Shown here: in pieces, positions 7,693-20,824 of the stretch
Layout: every line of letters begins with the position of its first letter
Numbering within the stretch: position 1 is the first letter of the stretch
NCBI GenBank assembly: GCA_035297145.1
Contig: DATGZN010000041.1
Span: 1 to 64,000 of the forward strand
DNA from: QHXW01 sp035297145
GTDB taxonomy: Bacteria > Acidobacteriota > Terriglobia > Bryobacterales > Bryobacteraceae
Length of the DNA stretch: 64,000 nucleotides
Direction: 5' to 3'
Translations under genes and position numbers: made by a program
Notes under the pieces: generated by a model
Seen by the model: only the letters and a program-made list of their open reading frames with translations
Told to the model about the DNA's origin: nothing
Database searches by the model: none

Positions 7693-9405
7693 ATGCGTTT
7701 CATCTGGTTCGCGCTCCTCGCTTGCCCAGTGCTCGCCGTTGCGCAGCAAGCGGGTACGGTCTCGTCGCAGCCGGGCCAGTCGCAGCAATCCAATGCACCA
7801 GTTCAGCCTACAAGGCCCGAGGATCTTTGCTCGATCGAGGGTCAGGCCGTGAACGCTATCACTGGCGAGCCCTTGAAGAAAGCACAGATCACCATGAACA
7901 ACCTGGGTGGGCACACCAATGCGATCCCGGGCGCAGTGACTGATGCCACCGGCCGGTTCGTTATCGAAAATATCGATCCGGGGCGTTACAACGTATCCGC
8001 TGACCGGAATGGCTTCGTCCGTTTCCAATACGGAGCTCGCGGGCCGGGCCGCCCGGGCACACCGCTCACGCTGAGTCCAGGCCAGCGAACTCGTGATCTC
8101 GTCTTTCGGCTGGTACCGCAAGGTGTAATCACCGGCAAAATAATGGATGAGGACGGTGAGCCCGTAGAGAGCGCGCAAATCCGCGCGCTGCGATATGCAT
8201 TTGTTCGCGGTAAGAGGCAAATGACCTCACCCGGTTTCGCATCAACCGACGATCAGGGTGAATATCGCGTGTTCGGGCTCGAGCCCGGGAAGTACTACCT
8301 CAGCGCCACTTACCACCCGCACAACGGGATGGGCATTACTCAGGATCAGAAACCTGCCGCGGAATCCAACGAGGGCTATGCGCCCACGTACTATCCGGGC
8401 ACAAATGATCCCACGGCCGCTAATGCCTTCCAGGTCTCGGCCGGAGCAGTCCTCGGTGGCGTCGATATTACGCTGCGAAAGACGCGAACGGTCCAGATTC
8501 GGGGGCATGTAGTCAACCCCGCGGGTGAAGGGCTGCCACAATTCGTCATCGTTCAGCTGATGCCGAAAGAAGGAGGGTTCCTGAATGCTGCCACCAGGGG
8601 CACGGTACAGCGGAAAGACGGGGCCTTCCAGATACGAGATGTGGTGCCGGGATCCTATTTCCTGACAGCGCAATGGCAGGGTGAAAGCAGCCGTCGCATG
8701 CTTCGGCAGCCAATAGAAGTTGGCAACAGCAATCTGGACAATGTCAGCCTGGTGCTAACCCCAGCCTTGTCATTGAAAGGTCAGGTGCGCGTCGACGGGA
8801 CGGCCGAAGTGAATCTGACGTCCATCAACGTTTCTCTGTTACCGCAAACTCCCATGCCGATGGCAGGCGCCTACGCAAGGGCGACTGACGATGGCACGTT
8901 TACTCTCGACAGCGTAAACGCAGACAGCTACTCGGTTCTCGTGCGGGGCTTGCCTCCGGGCTTCTATGTCAAATCCATCCGGATGGGCGATATGGATGCT
9001 CTCGAATCCGGGCTGGATCTGACTCGCAGCGGCGGAGGCGTGCTCGACATTCTCGTGAATCCAAATGGCGGTGAGGTCGATGGCGCCGTTATGGACCCGC
9101 AGGCACAGTTCGCATCGGGAGCTACCGTAGTTCTGGTGCCGGATGTGAAACATCGAGACCGTTCGGAGTTATTCCAGAGGACCGCTACCGACAGTTCCGG
9201 TCACTTCAGTCTCAAAGGCATCAGCCCGGGAGAATATAAACTGTTCGCCTGGGAAGACGTGGAAAACGGCGCATATCAAGACCCGGAGTTTCTCCAGCCG
9301 TTTGAGAACCAGGGAGAGAGCGTCACCATCCGCGAAGGTAGCCGTGAGAACCGGCAGCTCAAGCTGATTCCGGCTGAGTCGACCCCTAAGAACGCAGGAA
9401 GCTGA
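7693..9405 (+). CDS. Secreted protein with carboxypeptidase regulatory-like repeats (paralogue 1)
   Basis: A 570-residue protein has a signal peptide (MRFIWFALLACPVLAVAQQ) after a short ribosome binding site (GGGAG). It carries several carboxypeptidase regulatory-like/SdrD-B type beta-sandwich repeats. Recognisable units are SIEGQAVNAITGEPLKKAQI, GVITGKIMDEDGEPVESAQ and LKGQVRVDGTAEV, each followed by a DxxGRF...PGxY turn. The C-terminus (GSRENRQLKLIPAE) matches that of the next gene. Proteins of this kind are abundant in Acidobacteria and their role is unknown; cell-surface or matrix use is inferred. It forms a tandem pair with the following paralogue. Confidence 0.8.
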   Translation: MRFIWFALLACPVLAVAQQAGTVSSQPGQSQQSNAPVQPTRPEDLCSIEGQAVNAITGEPLKKAQITMNNLGGHTNAIPGAVTDATGRFVIENIDPGRYNVSADRNGFVRFQYGARGPGRPGTPLTLSPGQRTRDLVFRLVPQGVITGKIMDEDGEPVESAQIRALRYAFVRGKRQMTSPGFASTDDQGEYRVFGLEPGKYYLSATYHPHNGMGITQDQKPAAESNEGYAPTYYPGTNDPTAANAFQVSAGAVLGGVDITLRKTRTVQIRGHVVNPAGEGLPQFVIVQLMPKEGGFLNAATRGTVQRKDGAFQIRDVVPGSYFLTAQWQGESSRRMLRQPIEVGNSNLDNVSLVLTPALSLKGQVRVDGTAEVNLTSINVSLLPQTPMPMAGAYARATDDGTFTLDSVNADSYSVLVRGLPPGFYVKSIRMGDMDALESGLDLTRSGGGVLDILVNPNGGEVDGAVMDPQAQFASGATVVLVPDVKHRDRSELFQRTATDSSGHFSLKGISPGEYKLFAWEDVENGAYQDPEFLQPFENQGESVTIREGSRENRQLKLIPAESTPKNAGS

Positions 9406-9426
9406 GCAATGGCGGCGGGAGCGCAG

Positions 9427-11082
9427 ATGCGGTTTTGTCTTGTCTCAATCACCGTATTCGCCACAGTGCTGGCCGCGCAACCAGTGACTCAGCCAAAACC
9501 GCCGTCCGCGAGGATGGAGTCCTGCTCCATTGAAGGGCAGGTCGTCAATGCGATAACCGGTGAGCCCCTGACGAAGGTGGCCATCGACGTTTGGCAGGTG
9601 GGAAACTCACCAGGCCAGCGCTACGACACCATCACCACGGCCGGGGGACGATTTGCGATGCGGGATATGGAGCCCGGCCAATACCGAATGCGGGCGAACA
9701 AGCGCGGATACGGCGCTGGAGAATACAGCACCCGTCGCCTAACGGCTGGCACGGGAACCACCCTGTCCCTCGATCCCGGGCAGCATCTCAAGGATGTTGT
9801 GCTGCGCATGTCTCCTCAGGCGGTGATCACAGGGCGCGCGCTGGATGATGATGGCGAGCCTTTGCCTAACGTCGGATTTTTTTTGTTCCGCTACACCTAT
9901 AGGCGCGGAAAACGGCAACTTGAGGAGTGCGACCAGGCCAACACAAATGATCTGGGTGAGTATCGAATGTTTGGGCTGTCGCCGGGAAGATACTATCTGA
10001 GTGCCACGCCCAATGATTTCGCAGGCCGTCGTCAAGCGTATGACAACGGACGGGGGTATGCCCCAGTTTACTATCCCGGAGCCACGGATCCTGCTGGGGC
10101 GAAGGCCATCGACCTGGAAGCGGGAACGCTTCTCCGCGGGGTCGACATTACAATGATCAAAACCCGGACGGCTCGCGTGCGCGGACGTGTGGTCGACCCT
10201 ACGCCTAAACAGAACGGTCAGGGTGCCGGCGTGAACCTTCGGCCGCAGGATGAGTCACGGTACATGTTTGGGGGCAATTTCTATTCTGGCGTGGATCAGC
10301 AAGGAAATTTCGAGATAAAGAGCGTGGTACCGGGGGCATACTACGCCCACGCGTACAAAAGCGTGGGCGGAAAAGCATACCAGGGGCGACAACCGATCGA
10401 CGTCCGTGAGAGCGACATCGACAATCTTGTTCTGGAACTGAGTCCGCCAGGCGAACTGAAAGGCCAGTTTCGCTTTGAAGGCCGGTCAGCCGGGACCCCG
10501 GGCGAAGCACAGATCTGGTTGGAGGAGGAGCACGCAACAGCAGGTGCAACCGGGCACATGCATCCAGATGGCAGTTTCACCATCACTGATATTCAGCCCG
10601 GCCGTTACCACTTGAACATCTTCAGCCTGCCCGGTGATTATTACCTAAAATCCGCGCGCCTGGGTGATCAGGAGGTGCTGGAATCGGGCCTGGATCTTAT
10701 TCACGGAATCAGCGGCACGCTCGAAATCACACTCAGCAGCAACGGCGGCCAGGTCGAAGGCGTGGTCTTGAACGCAAACGATCAGCCCGAAGCGGGCGCC
10801 ACGGTCGTGATGGTGCCGGATGAGCCGCGGCGCGGCCAATCCCACCTCTACAAAGACGTTACGACCGATCAGTACGGCCGTTTCACTATCAGAAGCATCG
10901 CCCCAGGAGGATACAAGCTGTTCGCGTGGGAAGAAATCGAAGATGGAGCGTACGAGAACTCCGACTTCCTGAAAACGTTCGAGGCGCTGGGCGAGCCGCG
11001 AACCATTCGCGAGGGCAGCCGGGAAAGCGCTCAGTTGAAGCTGATCCCTGCCGAGGGAAAAAAACCGCGCCCAACTAACTAA
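9427..11082 (+). CDS. Secreted protein with carboxypeptidase regulatory-like repeats (paralogue 2)
   Basis: This is a tandem paralogue of the preceding gene with the same layout: signal peptide (MRFCLVSITVFATVLAAQP), SIEGQVVNAITGEPLTKVAI, VITGRALDDDGEPLPNVG, a YPGATDPAGA segment, and the same C-terminal YKLFAWEEIEDGAYEN...EGSRESAQLKLIPAE. The start at 9427 is chosen because it gives a signal peptide aligned with paralogue 1 and has GGGAG at 9417-9421; an in-frame ATG at 9409 is possible. It ends one base before the stop of the convergent repeat-protein gene. Function is unknown. Confidence 0.8.
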   Translation: MRFCLVSITVFATVLAAQPVTQPKPPSARMESCSIEGQVVNAITGEPLTKVAIDVWQVGNSPGQRYDTITTAGGRFAMRDMEPGQYRMRANKRGYGAGEYSTRRLTAGTGTTLSLDPGQHLKDVVLRMSPQAVITGRALDDDGEPLPNVGFFLFRYTYRRGKRQLEECDQANTNDLGEYRMFGLSPGRYYLSATPNDFAGRRQAYDNGRGYAPVYYPGATDPAGAKAIDLEAGTLLRGVDITMIKTRTARVRGRVVDPTPKQNGQGAGVNLRPQDESRYMFGGNFYSGVDQQGNFEIKSVVPGAYYAHAYKSVGGKAYQGRQPIDVRESDIDNLVLELSPPGELKGQFRFEGRSAGTPGEAQIWLEEEHATAGATGHMHPDGSFTITDIQPGRYHLNIFSLPGDYYLKSARLGDQEVLESGLDLIHGISGTLEITLSSNGGQVEGVVLNANDQPEAGATVVMVPDEPRRGQSHLYKDVTTDQYGRFTIRSIAPGGYKLFAWEEIEDGAYENSDFLKTFEALGEPRTIREGSRESAQLKLIPAEGKKPRPTN

Positions 11083-11083
11083 G

Positions 11084-13450
11084 CTAGTGGTGGTGCTTCG
11101 TCGACGTCGATGTCGTCAGGCTCAAGGAGCAACTGACAGAGCTACCGTTCAGGCTGGCATCCACGGTGACCGTCTGGTTGCTGGTGACGCTACCGGTTAG
11201 CACGGAAAACGATGCCCTGGTGGACCCGCCCGATAAAAACACGGAGGACGGCACGATCAGGGGTGCATTATTGGCCACGCTGATCAGTACTGTCGATCCG
11301 CTGCTCGGGGCCGCGCTTGATAGCCTAACCGTACACACCCCAGATGCGTTCGGACCAAGTGTGGTGACGCTGCACGCCAGCCGGCTAACCGTTGGTGAGG
11401 CTGCTGGTGGGGGCGGTGGCGGAGGAGCTAACTGGAGGGCGAAGCTCTGCGAGATCCCGTTCAGCGTTGCGGAAAACGTTGCCGTGGTCGAGGCGCTCAC
11501 TGCGGCGATTGTGGCGCTGAATGCGGCGGTCGTGGCTCCCTGGCCAACGGTCACCGACCCCGGCATACTCACGCTGGCGGTGCTACCCGATACAGCCAGA
11601 CCAACACTCAGACTTCCGCTGGGCGCCGCTGCCGATGTGGTCACAGTGCACGATACGCTGCCCGGAGTCGTCAGGGGATTCGGTGAACAGGACAGCGCTT
11701 TCAATGTCACTGGCGGAGGGGGCGGTGGCGCTAACTGAAGCGCGAAGGTCTGTGAGCTCCCGTTCAGCGTTGCGGAAAACGTTGCCGTGGTCGAGGCGCT
11801 CACTGCGGCGATTGTGGCGCTAAATGCGGCGGTCGTGGCTCCCTGGGCGACACTCACCGACGCCGGCACGCTTACGCTGGCGGTGCTACCCGACACAGCC
11901 AGACCGACACTCAGACTTCCGCTGGGCGCCGCTGCCGATGTGGTCACAGTGCACGATACGCTGCCCGGAGTCGTCAGGGGATTCGGTGAACACGCCAATG
12001 CGGTCAGCGTCACTGGAGGTGGGGGCGGTGGCGCTAACTGAAGCGCGAAGCTCTGTGAGCTCCCGTTCAGCGTTGCGGAAAACGTTGCCGTGGTCGAGGC
12101 GCTCACCGCGGCGATTGTGGCGCTGAATGCGGCGGTCGTGGCTCCCTGGCCAACGGTCACCGACCCCGGCATACTCACGCTGGCGGTGCTACCCGACACA
12201 GCCAGACCGACACTCAGACTTCCGCTGGGCGCCGCTGCCGATGTGGTCACAGTGCACGATACGCTGCCCGGAGTCGTCAGAGGACTCGGCGAACAGGACA
12301 GCGCTTTCAATGTCACTGGCGGAGGGGGCGGCGGCGCCAACTGGAGGGCAAAGCTCTGTGAGCTCCCATTCAATGTTGCGACAAACGTTGCCGTGGTGGA
12401 GGCGCTCACCGCGCCGATTGTGGCGCTGAATGCGGAGGTCGTGGCTCCCTGGCCGACGGTCACCGACCCCGGCATACTCACGCTGCCGGTGCTACCCGAC
12501 ACAGCCAGACCGACACTCAAGCCTCCGCTGGGTGCCGCTGCCGATGTGGTCACAGTGCACGACACGCTTCCCGGAGTCGTCAGGGGATTCGGTGAACACG
12601 CCAATGCGGTCAGCGTCACTGGGGGTGGGGGCGGAGGCGCTAACTGGAGCGCGAAGCTTTGCGAGCTTCCATTCAAAGTTGCGACAAACGATGCAGTGGT
12701 GGAAGCGCTCACCGCCGCAGCCGTGGCGCTGAATGTGGCGGTCGTGGCTCCCTGGGCGATGGTAACGGCGCCCGGCTCACTTACGCCTGCGGCGCCACCC
12801 GAGACTCCCAGAGCAACACTGAGTCCTCCGCTTGGCGCTGGTGCTGATGCTGTCACCGTGCATGACGCCGTGCCTGGAGTAGTGAGTGGATTGGGCGAAC
12901 AGGACAGTGCGGTCAACGTCACTGGCTGGGTGATCGTCACCGTTCCGCCAGTAGCGGTTACCGCAAGCAGATTACCTGCGGCATCAGTGCCCGAAGGATT
13001 GGTTATCTGTACGCCAGAAGACTTGTTTGTCGTGGTGGATGAAAGCGTGAAAGTGATCGTGGCAACCACGCCACTGCTCATCGTGTTCTCATTTAACCCG
13101 AAAAGCAGGCAATTGATCGATCCGGCGCCGGTGCCACACGATACGGACTTACCGGCGGCGGTTGCCACAGGTCCTGCCGCCACGCTGATGGAAGCGAAAT
13201 CAATTGTCGAGTAGACGGTCGTCCATTGCATTCCCGCCGGCTGGGTTGTTCCTGGCGAGTTCAGCGTCAAATTGAGCGTAACTGTACCACCAGGCGTCGA
13301 GGTCGCGGAAGAAAGCGCCAGCGTCTCCTGTCCCCACGCGCAACCGCACATGGCCAGCAGCACAACGGCTGCCCGAACAGTTAAGCGGAACGCCAGATTG
13401 TGGCAAAAATCCGATCTTTTTTGAGTGATTCCTTGCGCAGTTTTCGCCAT
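11084..13450 (-). CDS. Secreted repeat protein: cohesin-like domain plus five ~101-residue repeats
   Basis: A 788-residue protein. Residues 1-40 contain a signal sequence (AVVLLAMCGCAWGQ). Residues 41-170 read like a cohesin-type sandwich (ATSTPGGTVTLNLTLNSPG, then VATITFTLSST). Five tandem repeats of about 101 residues follow, each starting PVTL[TK]ALSCSPNPLTTPG and ending in a proline run (APPPPPP). A sixth, divergent copy ends with TSTSTKHHH. The repeats are Ser/Thr/Ala rich with paired Cys per unit, typical of surface or adhesin-like proteins. Because the units are near-identical at DNA level the array may change length by recombination. Confidence 0.75.
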   Translation of the reverse strand: MAKTAQGITQKRSDFCHNLAFRLTVRAAVVLLAMCGCAWGQETLALSSATSTPGGTVTLNLTLNSPGTTQPAGMQWTTVYSTIDFASISVAAGPVATAAGKSVSCGTGAGSINCLLFGLNENTMSSGVVATITFTLSSTTTNKSSGVQITNPSGTDAAGNLLAVTATGGTVTITQPVTLTALSCSPNPLTTPGTASCTVTASAPAPSGGLSVALGVSGGAAGVSEPGAVTIAQGATTATFSATAAAVSASTTASFVATLNGSSQSFALQLAPPPPPPVTLTALACSPNPLTTPGSVSCTVTTSAAAPSGGLSVGLAVSGSTGSVSMPGSVTVGQGATTSAFSATIGAVSASTTATFVATLNGSSQSFALQLAPPPPPPVTLKALSCSPSPLTTPGSVSCTVTTSAAAPSGSLSVGLAVSGSTASVSMPGSVTVGQGATTAAFSATIAAVSASTTATFSATLNGSSQSFALQLAPPPPPPVTLTALACSPNPLTTPGSVSCTVTTSAAAPSGSLSVGLAVSGSTASVSVPASVSVAQGATTAAFSATIAAVSASTTATFSATLNGSSQTFALQLAPPPPPPVTLKALSCSPNPLTTPGSVSCTVTTSAAAPSGSLSVGLAVSGSTASVSMPGSVTVGQGATTAAFSATIAAVSASTTATFSATLNGISQSFALQLAPPPPPPPAASPTVSRLACSVTTLGPNASGVCTVRLSSAAPSSGSTVLISVANNAPLIVPSSVFLSGGSTRASFSVLTGSVTSNQTVTVDASLNGSSVSCSLSLTTSTSTKHHH
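11418..12932 (-). repeat. Five tandem copies of a 303-bp coding repeat
   Basis: The same sequence recurs every 303 bases within the repeat-protein gene (units begin near 11418, 11721, 12024, 12327 and 12630). The phrase CACAGTGCACGA(T/C)ACGCT and the proline-encoding GGTGG-rich linker appear in each unit. Neighbouring units are nearly identical. The period is a multiple of three, so copy number can change without breaking the frame. Confidence 0.9.
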
Positions 13451-13634
13451 ATAGGTCCAGTAATTAGCGACGATTTAAGTGCAGTGTTGACTGTAAAGCC
13501 TTAGGCGGGATAGATCAATATTTCAAAAGGATGGTGGAAATTGCTGGCGGGCGGTTAGCGCCGATTGTTTTCCGCGTCTGATATCCTCAACCGGACGGCT
13601 CCGGCTCGATCATCACCGGGTACACGCCCGTGAA

Positions 13635-14638
13635 TCACGGCAGCGCGATGCGGACGGTTCGCTGCGGCAGAGCCACCAGCATGCGGCTCAGGGAATCCAG
13701 GCTCATGACCCAGAGCGGGGTGGGCTCGGCGGTGCCGTCAAGCGCTACACTCTGTTGCTGCGCGATTTCCGCGAGGGCCACGCCCTGCAGCAGAATCTCT
13801 CCGGTAGCGGCGCCGAATGCGACCTCGCGGTCGGGGTCCTTGGCGTTGAAGTCGATGCGGAAGGCGCGGTTGACGGCGTCGTCGAGTGCGGCCAGATCGG
13901 CGCTTCCACGGCTGTCCAGGTTATCCAGGGAGGTTTTGCCGGTCTCGATACCGACGCTGACTCGAACGGCAACGTCCAGACCAAACTGCCCTTGCAGCCC
14001 GCCGGCGGCACGCGCGATTCTCGAGACGCTCTCGAACGCCGATAGCACCACGTTCAGTGGAGGCTTGATGGAGCGATGAACCCAAATGGCCAGGATGGCG
14101 GGCCCGAAGTATTTTTGCGTCCACGCTCCCATGTCTTCGAGGATCGGGCGGGCTTGGTGGTGCAGCGCCGCAACAATCACCGCGAGGCGCGGTGCTCCCA
14201 CACGACGCTCCAGGTCCGCATAATCCCGGATGTTGATCACGACGGTGGTGACCTGGTGCTGCTCCTCGCTGACCTGCGTATCCGGCGCGGCTGATGGCAG
14301 TTCGGCTGGCGGCGCTTGAGCGGATTGCTCGTGCGCGAAGCCGAGAGTGTACGGGCCGATGGTAATGCGATCGCCGTGACTCAACATCGTGGGGACGGAA
14401 ACGCGCCGGCCGTTCACCAGGGTGCCGTTGCGGCTGTCGAGATCGTACAGGTAGCAGGAGCCGGAGTCGGTGAACTGCACCATGGCGTGCGCACGGGAAA
14501 CGGACTCATTGGGCAACGCGATGGTATTGTGCGGGCTGCGCCCAATGCGGCACGGCGCGCCAGGCTCGATACTGCATTCCCGCTGCTCTTGCCCGATGCT
14601 GACGGTCAGGTGGGCCGTGGCTACGCCCCCTTTCTCAT
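13635..14638 (-). CDS. FHA-domain protein with C-terminal nucleotide-cyclase-like domain; 5' end irregular
   Basis: The N-terminal part is an FHA domain (CRIGRSPHNTIALPNESVSR, then DLDSRNGTLVNGRRV), which binds phosphothreonine. After a linker, residues from about 130 look like a class III adenylate/guanylate cyclase domain (TTVVINIRDYADLERRVG, then VRVSVGIETGKTSL), though key metal-binding Asp residues are not clear. The open frame has only a TTG at 14516, which would cut the FHA domain in half. The FHA-coding frame continues to at least 14628. An ATG at 14638 (MRK) joins this frame only if one base is added to the CCCCC run at 14626-14630. Either a frameshift, a sequence error or a non-canonical start is present. 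Confidence 0.65.
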
Positions 14639-14687
14639 GAAGTCTATTGTAATCGGGGATTGTTGCCAGGGGTCCAAAAATTTTTGG

Positions 14688-15728
14688 CTAGGGTTCCAGC
14701 AAGCGCTGGCGGAGCAGAGCCCGTTCGGAATCGGCAATCCCCATGCCATTTCGCACGTAAGCGTCGAAGGAGCCGTAGGCTCTGGTGATGTCATCGAAAG
14801 TAGACTCGAGCCTCTCCGGTTTTGTGGTCATCAGCGACTGTACGGCAGAGCGGTCCGGCGGTTGCGAAAATCCGAGCATGATCTGCACATCGGCCGTGGT
14901 GCTGTCGATGCGGTCGGGGGCCAGCAGATAGGAGGTGGTAAGAAGATAATCCTGCGTCACGGCCTCACGAGGAACGCCGAGCGCGGTGAGCAGGATGGCC
15001 GCGAAGACGCCGGTCCGGTCCTTGCCAGAGCTACAGTGTTCGAGAGCGGGCAGGTCTCCAGCCGCGAGACGGCGTAGAATCGCACCGTACTGCGGGGCGT
15101 AATCGAGGGCGTACTGACCGTAGCCGCTGCGGGCGTCGAGCTGGCGCTGGAGGTCCTCGGCGGTGAAACTGGCCTTGCGCTCGCGCCCGATGGGCGCAGC
15201 AAGGAATTCCGGCGCGCGCCCCATCCAACGGGTGGGCAAGCGTGTGCGCTCGCCGACGGTGCGGACATCGCACACGAGGCGGATGCCCAATCCATCCAGG
15301 TAACCGAAATCCGAGGCGGTCAGATTCGCCAGGTGGCCCGATCGGTACACCAGGCCCCAACGAACGTAGCGGCCGTCGGAGGCGCGGTAGCCTCCGAGGT
15401 CGCGAAAGTTGGCCGCGCCTTCGAGTGGCAGCCGCCGGATCGATACCACGCGCGGCGGCCCCGAAGCCGGGCGCAGATGAAAGTAGACCCGGCTTGAACG
15501 TTCGGGAAGCGATACCTCGGCAGGTGTCTGGCGGATGATGAAAGCGGGGAGCAGCGAGTCCATTCGATCCGGCCGTGAGCTGGCGAATACCTGAACGGCT
15601 CCGGCGTCCGGAGAGGCCTGATAGTCGATCCGATATACACCGGGTCGAACTTGCTCACACGTAGGGTTTTCGATTCCGGCCACCGCCCGACCGGTGGTGA
15701 GCAGCAACAGGGCGCAAAACAAACGCAT
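14688..15728 (-). CDS. Secreted tyrosine-protein phosphatase (Y_phosphatase3 type)
   Basis: The start at 15728 gives a clean signal peptide (MRLFCALLLLTTGRAVAG); an upstream in-frame ATG at 15770 would add 14 residues. An N-terminal beta-rich domain is followed by the phosphatase: GAANFRDLGGYRASDGRYVR, VCDVRTVGER, and the active-site loop EHCSSGKDRTG, which carries the CxxGxxR signature and catalytic Cys. This is the tyrosine/serine phosphatase family PF13350. With a signal peptide it would act outside the cytoplasm. It diverges from the beta-propeller gene. Confidence 0.85.
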   Translation of the reverse strand: MRLFCALLLLTTGRAVAGIENPTCEQVRPGVYRIDYQASPDAGAVQVFASSRPDRMDSLLPAFIIRQTPAEVSLPERSSRVYFHLRPASGPPRVVSIRRLPLEGAANFRDLGGYRASDGRYVRWGLVYRSGHLANLTASDFGYLDGLGIRLVCDVRTVGERTRLPTRWMGRAPEFLAAPIGRERKASFTAEDLQRQLDARSGYGQYALDYAPQYGAILRRLAAGDLPALEHCSSGKDRTGVFAAILLTALGVPREAVTQDYLLTTSYLLAPDRIDSTTADVQIMLGFSQPPDRSAVQSLMTTKPERLESTFDDITRAYGSFDAYVRNGMGIADSERALLRQRLLEP

Positions 15729-15879
15729 CGCGGAAGCCCGAAGCCTAGCAGACGGAAATGAACGATACATGACAATCGAGTCACAATTTCATTGCGCCAA
15801 GGCGCACGCGCCTGGACGCCGTTCATCGTGGTTTCATGTTGGGGGGGCCACAATGGTTGCTCTTAAGGGAGATTTACGC

Positions 15880-16908
15880 ATGATGCAAGTGAAATTACTC
15901 GCTCGATTCGCAGCCCTCGGTTTGGCGAGTGCTCTGTGCTTCGCTGCGGCCGACGCGCCTGGATTCAAAGTGACAAAGAAATATCCGGTCCCTGGCGACG
16001 GAGGCTTTGACTATGTCACATTCGATGGCGCATCGAACCGGATTTACGCGTCGCATGGCACCGAAGTGAATGTGCTCGACGCCGACACCGGCAAGGTGCT
16101 GGGGAAAGTCGAAGACACGCCCGGCGTGCACGGCATCGCCATCGTGACCGATCTGCACCGCGGCTTCACCACTAACGGAGGGAACGCGACGGTCTCGGTT
16201 TTTGACACGAACACCTTCAAGACCATCAAGAAAATCTCCGTAGCCGACGATCCGGACTTCATCACTTACGATCCGAAGACCAAGCGCGTGCTGGTGTGCC
16301 ATGGCGATGGCAAGGTCATTACGGCGATCGATCCCGATAAGGAGACGGTAATCGGGAAAGTGGACCTCGGCGGCGGGGCAGAGGCCGCCGTCGTGGATGG
16401 AAAGGGCAGCGGGTTCGTCAATCTGGAGGAAGAAGCCGAGGTGGTCCACTTTGATCCGCAGAGCCTGTCGGTGAAGGATAAATGGCCCATCACCGGCTGC
16501 AAGACGCCCACAGGCTTGGCCATCGACCCGGCAAACTCGCGCTTGTTCATCGCCTGCCGGAGCAAGGTGCTGGCGGTTATGGATTCCACCAACGGCAAGG
16601 TGATCACGACGCTACCGATCGGCGACCATACGGATGCGGCGGCGTTCGATGCGGACAATCAGTTAATCTTCGCGTCCAACGGTGATGGAACAGTCTCAGT
16701 GATCCGGCAGAAGAGCCCGGCCGAATACGAGTCACTGGGCAGCATCAAAACGCAACGCGGCGCCAAGACGATGGCGTATGATCCGAAGTCGAAGCGCTTG
16801 TTCCTGACAACCGCCGAGATGGAGTCCACGGCCGGGGCCAACGGTAAGGGCGGCAGGATGAGACCGAAACCGGGATCTTTTACGGTTCTGGTGGTCGAGC
16901 GGCAATAG
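15880..16908 (+). CDS. Secreted YVTN-type beta-propeller protein
   Basis: The start at 15880 (MMQVKLL) follows a Shine-Dalgarno sequence (AAGGGAG) and gives a signal peptide (LLARFAALGLASALCFAAAD). The mature protein of about 320 residues consists of seven or so short repeats of the type NRIYASHGTEVNVLDADTGK, SVFDTNTFKTIKKI and VITAIDPDKETVIGKV. This is the YVTN/NHL-like beta-propeller pattern. Such proteins are extracytoplasmic binding or scaffold proteins; no enzymatic motif is visible. It stands alone between divergent and convergent neighbours. Confidence 0.8.
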   Translation: MMQVKLLARFAALGLASALCFAAADAPGFKVTKKYPVPGDGGFDYVTFDGASNRIYASHGTEVNVLDADTGKVLGKVEDTPGVHGIAIVTDLHRGFTTNGGNATVSVFDTNTFKTIKKISVADDPDFITYDPKTKRVLVCHGDGKVITAIDPDKETVIGKVDLGGGAEAAVVDGKGSGFVNLEEEAEVVHFDPQSLSVKDKWPITGCKTPTGLAIDPANSRLFIACRSKVLAVMDSTNGKVITTLPIGDHTDAAAFDADNQLIFASNGDGTVSVIRQKSPAEYESLGSIKTQRGAKTMAYDPKSKRLFLTTAEMESTAGANGKGGRMRPKPGSFTVLVVERQ

Positions 16909-17047
16909 GGGACGGGCGAGTATCCGAGATCAAGCAGGGGCGGCCCGAGAGCTTGCGCCATCTTGATTGTGGGTACGGTGGAATCCTCCCGATTTCCGAT
17001 AACCCCACATATCGTTCCCGATGGTCGTCGGCTATGATCGTGTATGG

Positions 17048-17352
17048 ATGAAACCTCTGCGTGCGGTTGCGTCGCTGCTCGTCGGAGTCGCTTTTGCCGG
17101 TCTGCAATGGGCACTGATTTTCGCGGAACACTCATCGGCCAATTCGTTCGCAATCGAACCCTACCGTGCGGCAGCAACACTCTTTGCGATGCCCGGTATG
17201 ATTACCGCGATGGCGGCCGCTGGCAACGTACACGCGTTTTCAATGTGGTTGTCGTGGTGGCCAATGTCATCTTCTTCGCGCTCATCACGTGCGGGTTGAT
17301 GTCCCTTTGGCACAGGTGCCGTCTCGCCATTCGTACGCGCAATCGCATGTAG
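17048..17352 (+). pseudogene. Small membrane protein, apparently frameshifted
   Basis: From ATG at 17048 one frame encodes MKPLRAVASLLVGVAFAGLQ and a second hydrophobic stretch up to GNVHAFSMW. After about 17250 that frame becomes serine/tryptophan-rich and stops at 17299. The alternative frame over the same bases then reads VVVVANVIFFALITCGLMSL followed by a basic tail ending at 17352. The two halves together make a plausible three-helix membrane protein of about 100 residues, so a -1/+2 shift near 17240-17260 is likely. It could be a decayed gene or a sequence error. No family recognised. Confidence 0.4.
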
Positions 17353-17457
17353 GCTATCCGATCCCAGTCGGAGGTATCGGCAGAGATAAGGACTGTCGTT
17401 AACGGGATTATCGGAAACCGTCAATCGGCTCGGCCTCGATCAATCCACCGCGGCCTT

Positions 17458-20634
<3,177 letters not shown>

Positions 20635-20824
20635 TAGCTGTAAGTCATTTTAGGATGAGCGCCCTAGGTATCTGTAGCTCTCCTTGGTTAGCTTTTGAGG
20701 TTAATACTCGGGCTGAATTACTGAAAATCACTGGGATTTCCGGATAACGAACGGCATACATATAAATAGAGGATTGTAAATTACTATCTCTGCCCGGTAA
20801 GATAGAGCTGTGAATGGAGGAGCT

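Noticed and set aside
12090..13214. A long plus-strand open frame across the 303-bp repeats
   Set aside because: It arises from the repeated minus-strand coding sequence; the minus-strand protein has a signal peptide and defined repeat units.
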